Source: Flavobacteriaceae bacterium (GTDB lineage: Bacteria > Bacteroidota > Bacteroidia > Flavobacteriales > Flavobacteriaceae). From it: a stretch of 6,051 nt of DNA. The DNA lies in the NCBI GenBank assembly GCA_947482805.1, contig CANKLK010000126.1:1-6051 (forward strand), given 5' to 3'. The notes beneath the pieces were generated by a model. The model made no database searches. It was given only the letters and a program-made list of their open reading frames with translations, and was not told the DNA's origin. Every line of letters starts with the position of its first letter. The first letter of the stretch is position 1. The translations under genes and the position numbers were made by a program. This document shows, one piece after another, positions 1 to 5,118 of the stretch.

Positions 1-1
1 A

Positions 2-778
2 TCTCCTCGGACATTAAATCTTAATAATATTAATTTCATTCACAATACTTTTTATGATTGTGGCGATATAGATTTAGGCGGAACAGGGGCAACGAGTAAT
101 ACATGGGCAAATAATATTTTCATAAAAAGTTCTGGTTCTATTTTTAACAATGCAAATTCAGGAACATCATGGGCAGGAAATATTCGTCAAGGATCTTTAG
201 GAATTTCTATTCCTACTGGAATGTCCAATACAAATCCAAATTTAGCTTTAAATTCGGAGGGATATTACGGATTGTCATCAACTAGCCCTGTAAATAACGC
301 GAATGTAAGTTATCCTGCTATTTTAAATATTGCTAATATTGACGATGACCCCACTTTATTGTTTGATATTAGTGGACAAGCACGTCCTTCAACCGTTACT
401 TTAAAAGATGTAGGTTGCGATGAATATACTACCGGAACAACTACGAACCATCCGTTGACTTTAGCGGAAGTCGGTCCTTCTTATTTGTTAGTTCCATTGG
501 CAAATACAATTGATTTATCACTTGAAAAAACGATTATTTTTCCAAATCCAGTGAAAAATAATTTAACTATTCAATTTCCAAACACTATTGATTCGGATAC
601 AGAAGTAACTATTACTACTATAAATGGACAAGTGATTAAAAAACAAATTATTTCTCAAAATGAGCTAATTGATTATCAAAAACAGATTGACGTTAACGAT
701 TTAAAAAACGGTATTTATCTACTACAATTGAATACAACTAATTATTCGAAAGTATTAAAAATAGTCATTCAAAAATAA
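2..778 (+). CDS. Right-handed beta-helix polysaccharide lyase, PL6/chondroitinase-B-like, T9SS-sorted (5' partial)
   Basis: The reading frame is open from base 2 to the TAA at 776-778, giving 258 residues of a protein whose start lies upstream; the Met at 221 is internal. The first ~50 residues have beta-helix coil character, with Asn-rich turns such as FIHNTF and WANNIF. Residues ~134-163 carry the segments DVGCDEY and PLTLAEVGPSYL, which I associate from memory with the end of PL6 / chondroitinase-B-like beta-helix proteins. The last ~80 residues form a T9SS sorting domain. PL6 enzymes cleave uronic-acid-containing polysaccharides (alginate, dermatan/chondroitin) by beta-elimination. The catalytic Lys/Arg region is not in the window, so activity cannot be checked. 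Alternatives are another beta-helix lyase or a non-catalytic beta-helix protein. The 54-bp gap to the sulfatase downstream suggests co-transcription. The beta-helix fold and secretion are firm; the PL6 call is moderate. Confidence 0.62.
   Translation, partial: SPRTLNLNNINFIHNTFYDCGDIDLGGTGATSNTWANNIFIKSSGSIFNNANSGTSWAGNIRQGSLGISIPTGMSNTNPNLALNSEGYYGLSSTSPVNNANVSYPAILNIANIDDDPTLLFDISGQARPSTVTLKDVGCDEYTTGTTTNHPLTLAEVGPSYLLVPLANTIDLSLEKTIIFPNPVKNNLTIQFPNTIDSDTEVTITTINGQVIKKQIISQNELIDYQKQIDVNDLKNGIYLLQLNTTNYSKVLKIVIQK
533..775 (+). other. Type IX secretion C-terminal sorting domain (type A)
   Basis: This segment encodes the last ~81 residues of the beta-helix protein. It starts IIFPNPVKNNLTIQF, the usual 'hPNPhxxxhxh' opening of type A sorting domains. 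It continues with a strand-turn-strand NGQVIKK and ends NGIYLLQL followed by VLKIVIQK, matching the 'L..GiYil.i......ki.i.k' end. In Bacteroidota this domain directs export across the outer membrane and is then removed, with the cargo released or attached to the surface. It is the only such domain seen in the window. Confidence 0.92.
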
Positions 779-832
779 CAAAGCGCATTAAACCTTTTCA
801 AATAATAGTATCTCATATACAAAAAAATCAAA
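779..832 (+). other. Short intergenic leader, lyase to sulfatase
   Basis: This 54-bp AT-rich gap holds no ORF, hairpin with T-tract or clear Bacteroidota promoter (TAnnTTTG with an upstream TTG). Its 3' end is an A-rich run just before the sulfatase ATG, the usual kind of ribosome-loading leader in Flavobacteriia. Read-through from the lyase gene is the simplest interpretation. Confidence 0.4.
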
Positions 833-2461
833 ATGAAAAACTACCGGAATTTCCTTAAAGTAATAACAATCGTTTTTACATTTTTGTTTCTTTTACCAGT
901 TTCGGCACAAGAAAAAACAAAACCAAATATTCTATTTATAGCTATTGACGATTTAAAACCTATTTTAGGATGTTACGGAAATACGTTAATTAAAACCCCA
1001 AACATGGACCGATTGGCAAAAATGGGTACTGTTTTCATGAGTAATTACTGTCAACAAGCCGTTTGCGGACCAACAAGAGCAAGCATAATGACAGGAAAAC
1101 GCCCAGATTATACTAAGGTTTGGGATTTAAAAACCAAAATGCGTGATATAAACCCGGATATTTTGAGTTTGCCTCAATATTTAATGTCGCAAGGATATTC
1201 AACACAGGGAATTGGTAAAATCTATGATTCGAGATGTGTAGATAAAAAAATGGATGCGCCTTCTTGGAGCGTTCCATATTATAATTATTTCAAAACGGAA
1301 GAGCGTTATTATGCTAAAGAAACCGGAATGCCAATCTTAGGAGCTTATCAATTGCCAGAAACAAAAGAATTGGCGTTGAAATATACTAAAGAAGGACAAG
1401 ATAAAGGTTTAGCAGATAAAGAATTGGATGATTATGTTTCAAAATTGGTAAAACCATCAGTTGAATCTGCAGATGTTCCTGATAATGCCTATAATGATGG
1501 AGCAAATTCTTCTCGTGCGTTAGAAATTTTAGAAAAATTAAAATCAGATACAAAACCTTTCTTTTTTGCAGTAGGTTTTTCAAAACCGCACTTGCCATTT
1601 GTAGCACCAAAAAAATATTGGGATTTGTATAAAAGAGAAGAAATGCCATTAGCTGCTTTTCAAGAGAAATCAAAAAATAGTGTTGATGTTGCCTATCACA
1701 ATTCAGGTGAAATGAGGGGATATTCGGATATTCCACCTTTAGTTTCTTTTACCGATCAAAAGGATTTTGGATTGACTTTACCAATCGACAAACAAAAAGA
1801 ATTAATTCACGGTTATTATGCTGCCGTTTCTTATACAGATGCTCAAGTAGGGAAGTTATTAGATAAATTAGATGCTTTAGACTTAACTAAAAACACTATA
1901 ATTATCCTTTGGGGAGACCACGGTTGGCATTTAGGCGATCATAATATTTGGTGTAAACATACTAATTTTGAACAAGCAACTCGAACGCCAATGATCATTT
2001 CTGCTCCAGGAATTCCGGCTTCAACTACTAATGCTTCAACAGAATTTGTTGATATTTTTCCAACATTATGTGATTTAGCTGGTGTGAAAATACCCGAAGT
2101 TTTAGACGGAAAAAGCCTTAAGCCAATAATGAACAAATCGGCAAGATCAGTTAAAGACTATTCTATAAGTCAATATCCACGTAGCGGAACTAAAAGTGAA
2201 ACCGAACGTCAAGGTTACGCTTCATCAAAAGTTATGGGCTATTCTTTGAGAGATAAAAGATACCGATATACGATTTGGATGACCAATGATTTTAGAAGTA
2301 CTCAAGCTTTCAATGCCGATTTGATAGTGGGAACCGAATTATATGATTACGATAAAGATCCAAATGAAACGATAAATGTGGTGGATGAAAAAGAATACAA
2401 ATCGGTTGCTAAAGATTTAAAAGCTAAAATGCTTGCTTATTTTGCATCACAAGTAAAATAG
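833..2461 (+). CDS. Exported type I sulfatase, iduronate-2-sulfatase-like (S1_7-like)
   Basis: A complete 542-residue arylsulfatase-superfamily enzyme that hydrolyses sulfate esters on sugars. A signal peptide (basic start, hydrophobic core ~9-21) likely ends VSA|QE after residue 25. The sulfatase domain begins PNILFIAIDD, with metal ligands D39 and D40. The formylglycine site is C78-G-P-T-R82, followed by a TGKRP stretch and VWDL, as in iduronate-2-sulfatases. K251-P-H253 (FSKPHLPF) and the second metal/active-site block D362-H-G-W-H-L-G-D-H ... WCKH (K375) also match that subfamily. It ends without a sorting domain, so a periplasmic location is inferred. Length is normal for the family and no key residue is missing. 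The start fits the signal peptide and has an A-rich leader. The downstream FGE probably activates it. True substrate is unproven: the subfamily contains 2-O-sulfatases acting on several uronate- or sugar-containing glycans. Confidence 0.92.
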   Translation: MKNYRNFLKVITIVFTFLFLLPVSAQEKTKPNILFIAIDDLKPILGCYGNTLIKTPNMDRLAKMGTVFMSNYCQQAVCGPTRASIMTGKRPDYTKVWDLKTKMRDINPDILSLPQYLMSQGYSTQGIGKIYDSRCVDKKMDAPSWSVPYYNYFKTEERYYAKETGMPILGAYQLPETKELALKYTKEGQDKGLADKELDDYVSKLVKPSVESADVPDNAYNDGANSSRALEILEKLKSDTKPFFFAVGFSKPHLPFVAPKKYWDLYKREEMPLAAFQEKSKNSVDVAYHNSGEMRGYSDIPPLVSFTDQKDFGLTLPIDKQKELIHGYYAAVSYTDAQVGKLLDKLDALDLTKNTIIILWGDHGWHLGDHNIWCKHTNFEQATRTPMIISAPGIPASTTNASTEFVDIFPTLCDLAGVKIPEVLDGKSLKPIMNKSARSVKDYSISQYPRSGTKSETERQGYASSKVMGYSLRDKRYRYTIWMTNDFRSTQAFNADLIVGTELYDYDKDPNETINVVDEKEYKSVAKDLKAKMLAYFASQVK

Positions 2462-2479
2462 CTATTGAAGTGAAATTGT

Positions 2480-2510
2480 CTAAATTATATTAAAATTTAG
2501 TATTGCAATA
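2480..2510. repeat. Two adjacent short inverted repeats between sulfatase and FGE genes
   Basis: In the 69-bp gap (2462-2530), CTAAATT (2480-2486) pairs with AATTTAG (2494-2500) across a 7-nt loop. It is followed directly by the perfect 10-bp palindrome TATTGCAATA (2501-2510). There is no GC-rich stem and no T-tract, so this is not a convincing terminator. It may be an operator or mRNA-processing site, or chance in AT-rich DNA. Confidence 0.25.
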
Positions 2511-2530
2511 AAACGATTTAAAATCATAAA

Positions 2531-3685
2531 ATGAAAAACAAAATTTCGATCATTTTTTTAATGATAAGTTTATTTATAATTAGCCCTTTTAAAACAGTTG
2601 CACAAGAAACAGCTACTAAAAAAGAAAAAGTTGTAAATAAGACGAAGGACACTAAATCATGTTGTAGCGCGGCTATTCCAAATCGGTTTGGGGTGAAAAC
2701 AAAATCTAATAGTAAAGAAATTAAAACGGTTACGAATTCAAACATAAAAACTCCGGAAGGTATGGTTTGGATACCAGGCGGAACTTTTGCTATGGGAGGT
2801 GATAACGACCAAGCGCGTCCGGATGAATTTCCAAAACATGCTGTAAAAGTTAGTGGTTTTTATATGGATGTTACAGAAGTTACTAATGCGCAATTTGCAA
2901 AATTTGTAGCTTCGACTGGATACATCACAACCGCAGAAAAAGATATCAATTGGGAGGAACTAAAAAAACAATTGCCTCCAGATACCGAAAAACCAAATTC
3001 CGAAACTTTAAAAGCGGCTTCTTTAGTATTTGTGCCAACGGAAGGCGAAGTGAGTTTACAAGATTACAGTCAGTGGTGGAGTTGGTCCCATGGAGCCAAT
3101 TGGAATCATCCAAAAGGAAAAGATAGTGATATAGTTGGAAAAGAGAATTTCCCTGTAGTTCATATTAGCTGGGATGACGCTAATGCCTATTGCAAATGGG
3201 CGGGAAAACGATTGCCAACAGAAGCGGAATGGGAATATGCTGCTAGAGGCGGTTTACTGAAAAATGTATACACTTGGGGCAATGAAAAAGTAGATGAAGG
3301 AAAAATTCATTGCAATTACTTTCAAGGAAATTTTCCCTATAAAAATGAAAGTACCGATGGTTTTACGGGGTCAGCTCCAGTGAAATCTTTTGCGCCAAAT
3401 GGGTATGGATTGTATGATATGGCGGGAAATGTTTGGGAATGGTGTTCCGATAAATACAATAATACCTATTATGATTCCTTTAAAAACGTGAAGGTTGCTT
3501 TAAATCCAAAAGGCGCCTTAAAAAGTTACGATCCAGATGAGCCTTTGGTTGCTAAAAGAGTGATGCGCGGGGGATCGTTTCTATGTAATGAATCCTATTG
3601 CAGTGGCTATCGTGTTTCGGCAAGAATGAAAAGTTCGGCTGATTCTTCAATGGAACATTTAGGATTTAGATGTGTTTCTAATTAA
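2531..3685 (+). CDS. Exported formylglycine-generating enzyme (FGE/SUMF1 family)
   Basis: A 384-residue protein that oxidises the active-site Cys of type I sulfatases to formylglycine, using oxygen and copper in characterised FGEs. The signal peptide likely ends TVA|QE after residue 24. A ~50-residue linker carries C44-C45 and PNR (50-52). The FGE domain runs from ~75 to the end: GMVWIPGGTFAMGG, FYMDVTEVTNAQF, GANWNHP, SWDDANAYCKWAGKRLPTEAEW, GLYDMAGNVWEWC, RGGSFLCNESYC, and GFRC at the end. C352 and C357 match the redox/copper pair of human FGE (C336/C341), which many paralogous SUMF1-domain proteins lack; this strongly supports a true FGE. C221 and C381 match one human structural disulfide. 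The second human disulfide is replaced by A238 and V362. It lies between two sulfatases with CGPTR motifs and has its own signal peptide, so periplasmic maturation of those enzymes is inferred. No Shine-Dalgarno site; the leader is A-rich. Confidence 0.92.
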   Translation: MKNKISIIFLMISLFIISPFKTVAQETATKKEKVVNKTKDTKSCCSAAIPNRFGVKTKSNSKEIKTVTNSNIKTPEGMVWIPGGTFAMGGDNDQARPDEFPKHAVKVSGFYMDVTEVTNAQFAKFVASTGYITTAEKDINWEELKKQLPPDTEKPNSETLKAASLVFVPTEGEVSLQDYSQWWSWSHGANWNHPKGKDSDIVGKENFPVVHISWDDANAYCKWAGKRLPTEAEWEYAARGGLLKNVYTWGNEKVDEGKIHCNYFQGNFPYKNESTDGFTGSAPVKSFAPNGYGLYDMAGNVWEWCSDKYNNTYYDSFKNVKVALNPKGALKSYDPDEPLVAKRVMRGGSFLCNESYCSGYRVSARMKSSADSSMEHLGFRCVSN

Positions 3686-3695
3686 ATAATTATTT

Positions 3696-4346
3696 ATGAG
3701 GACTATCTTTTTAATATTTATATTATTAGCATTTAAGGGCGAAATATCTTTAGCAAAAAATCATTTGCATTATCCATTTGAAAGCAATAAAGATTCGGTT
3801 GCTTTAGAAAATGCTTTTATGAAAGTGCTTCGAGATGGAGCGGCTTGTACTGAAGCAAATACACCTAATTTTGGCACTAGGATTATTGTAGCATTAGATA
3901 AAGTAAAATTTAAAAGTAATCGCGGTACAATAAAAATAAAAAGAGGGCAAATTGCCGTTTTTTTGGAGAATGAATTCTATGATTTGCCTAGAGGATCTTA
4001 TTTTGAAATTGCATTAAAGAAAGACCATCCGCCTTTAACAAAACCTTCCGAATGGGTAGAACCTTTAAAGAATAAAATAATATATGAGAATACTGAATTT
4101 CGAGTTTTTGAAGAAAGACTGGATCCAGGAGATACTAGAGATTTGCACAGCCACGCACAAAGAGTGGTGGTTAGACTTAATCAAGTACAATTGACAGATC
4201 CTCGAAACTCTCCAAATGGAAAACCTGGAACTGGCATTCAAGTTGCAAATACAGTTAAATTTGCTGAGCCGGTGGTACATGTAACCAAAAATCTCAGTAA
4301 TATTCCATTGTTTAATATCGTCATTGAATATAAAATTGAGCATTAA
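3696..4346 (+). CDS. Exported double-cupin protein of unknown function
   Basis: A 216-residue protein with a likely signal peptide (hydrophobic ~3-14, possible cleavage SLA|KN after residue 20). I read it as two related cupin-like halves. Half 1 (~34-110) contains ENAFMKVL, RIIVALDKVKF, and IKRGQIAVFLEN. Half 2 (~127-213) contains ENTEFRVF, RVVVRLNQVQL, and KFAEPVVHVTKN. Half 2 retains cupin-type ligands: G145, H151-S-H153 in motif 1 and H195 with N199 four residues later in motif 2. It lacks the usual motif-1 Glu. Half 1 has no His at these positions. The pattern suggests one metal site in the C-terminal half and a structural or binding N-terminal half. Cupins include isomerases, dioxygenases, lyases and sugar-binding proteins, so no reaction can be assigned. 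It starts 10 bp after the FGE gene and ends 8 bp before the DUF1961 gene, so tight co-expression is likely. The cupin call comes from motif reading by eye. Confidence 0.7.
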   Translation: MRTIFLIFILLAFKGEISLAKNHLHYPFESNKDSVALENAFMKVLRDGAACTEANTPNFGTRIIVALDKVKFKSNRGTIKIKRGQIAVFLENEFYDLPRGSYFEIALKKDHPPLTKPSEWVEPLKNKIIYENTEFRVFEERLDPGDTRDLHSHAQRVVVRLNQVQLTDPRNSPNGKPGTGIQVANTVKFAEPVVHVTKNLSNIPLFNIVIEYKIEH

Positions 4347-4354
4347 CTTAAATA

Positions 4355-5098
4355 ATGAAAAATTCAGTAAATAAAGGGTTTTTTGCGGTGCTACTTTTGA
4401 TAACTTTCAAAAGTTTAGCTCAAGAGTTCACTAAAGGCAAATTGCTTTACAGTAATTCTTTGGCGACTTCTGAGAAGGTAAACGATTGGATTTTAGAGGG
4501 TCCAGCAAAAATTGAATTCAAAAATAATTGGATGCATATTTATTCTCCAAATGAAGAAGGACATCACGTTTTTTGGTGCCCTGTTGATTTTCCTGGGAAT
4601 TTCATAGCCGAATGGGAAGCAAAAAATCAGGAAATTGACGCAGGCTTGTGTATTGTTTTCTTTGCAGCCAAAGGGTTGAAAGGAGAAAGTATTTTTGATG
4701 CTTCGATGCCAAAAAGAACGCTTGGAACCTTTACGGATTATACCAAAGGCGCCATGAATGATTACCATATTTCGTATTATGCTAATGGTCGGGATAATCC
4801 AAATAGGGAAACTGCTAATTTGAGAAAAAACAAAGGATTTAATTTGGTGCAAACAGGAGAAATTGGAATTCCAGTACAATCAATTGCAATTCATAAAATG
4901 AAATTAATCAAGCAGGAAGGTAAAATCCTAATGTATATTGATGACAGAAAAATAATTGATTGGACCGACGATGGAAATAAATACGGAAAAATATTAGAAG
5001 ATGGAAAAATCGGATTCCGACAAATGCAATGGACTCATTTTGCCTATAGAAATTTTAAGGTTTGGGAAAATTCAACGATTACAGTAACAAATAAATAA
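4355..5098 (+). CDS. Exported DUF1961 (YesU-like) protein
   Basis: A 247-residue protein with a signal peptide likely ending SLA|QE after residue 22. The remainder matches the DUF1961 family as I remember it from Bacillus YesU: HHVFWCPVDFP (70-80), AGLCIVFFAAKG (96-107), FDASMPKRTG-like FDASMPKRTLG, NDYHISYY (135-142), NLRKNKGF (155-162), and the end IDWTDDG ... GKIGFRQM (217-224) followed by YRNFKVW. Members have a concanavalin-A-like beta-sandwich and are found in sugar-degradation loci (yesU is in the rhamnogalacturonan cluster of B. subtilis). The biochemical role of the family is not established to my knowledge. Conserved His, Trp and Arg residues suggest sugar binding or catalysis. The gene sits 8 bp after the cupin gene and 20 bp before the second sulfatase. 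No sorting domain is present, so a periplasmic location is inferred. Confidence 0.85.
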   Translation: MKNSVNKGFFAVLLLITFKSLAQEFTKGKLLYSNSLATSEKVNDWILEGPAKIEFKNNWMHIYSPNEEGHHVFWCPVDFPGNFIAEWEAKNQEIDAGLCIVFFAAKGLKGESIFDASMPKRTLGTFTDYTKGAMNDYHISYYANGRDNPNRETANLRKNKGFNLVQTGEIGIPVQSIAIHKMKLIKQEGKILMYIDDRKIIDWTDDGNKYGKILEDGKIGFRQMQWTHFAYRNFKVWENSTITVTNK

Positions 5099-5104
5099 CA
5101 AAGA

Positions 5105-5113
5105 TTAAATAAT
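5105..5113 (+). promoter_or_regulatory. Recurrent TTAAATAAT leader element
   Basis: The 9-mer TTAAATAAT lies just upstream of the second sulfatase start. The same 9-mer occurs before the cupin gene (3682-3690, overlapping the FGE stop) and at the DUF1961 start (4348-4356, overlapping its ATG). AT-rich elements upstream of starts stand in for Shine-Dalgarno sites in this phylum, so a role in translation initiation is plausible but unproven. Confidence 0.35.
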
Positions 5114-5118
5114 TTAAC

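Noticed and set aside
221..223. ATG at 221 as the start of a small secreted protein.
   Set aside because: The frame is open back to base 2 and encodes beta-helix coils continuous with what follows; no signal peptide follows this Met.
1386..2136. Minus-strand open frames opposite the first sulfatase (1386-1736 and 1939-2136).
   Set aside because: They lie inside a well-supported sulfatase gene, have no recognisable domain and show odd composition; they are shadows of the coding strand.
2462..2530. Possible internal promoter or terminator between sulfatase and FGE.
   Set aside because: No clear TAnnTTTG with spaced TTG, and no GC-rich stem with T-tract; only weak AT-rich symmetry is present, reported at low confidence.
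2524..2745. Minus-strand 73-residue frame with hydrophobic stretches at the FGE gene start.
   Set aside because: It is the reverse complement of the FGE signal peptide region; hydrophobic segments arise naturally opposite such sequence.
4065..4879. Minus-strand frames opposite the cupin and DUF1961 genes.
   Set aside because: No family features, and both overlap genes with recognisable motifs on the plus strand.
773..5104. Shared 11-mer AAATAACAAAG after the stops of the lyase (773-783) and DUF1961 (5094-5104) genes.
   Set aside because: Both are AT-rich and overlap stop codons; two copies of such a string are plausible by chance.
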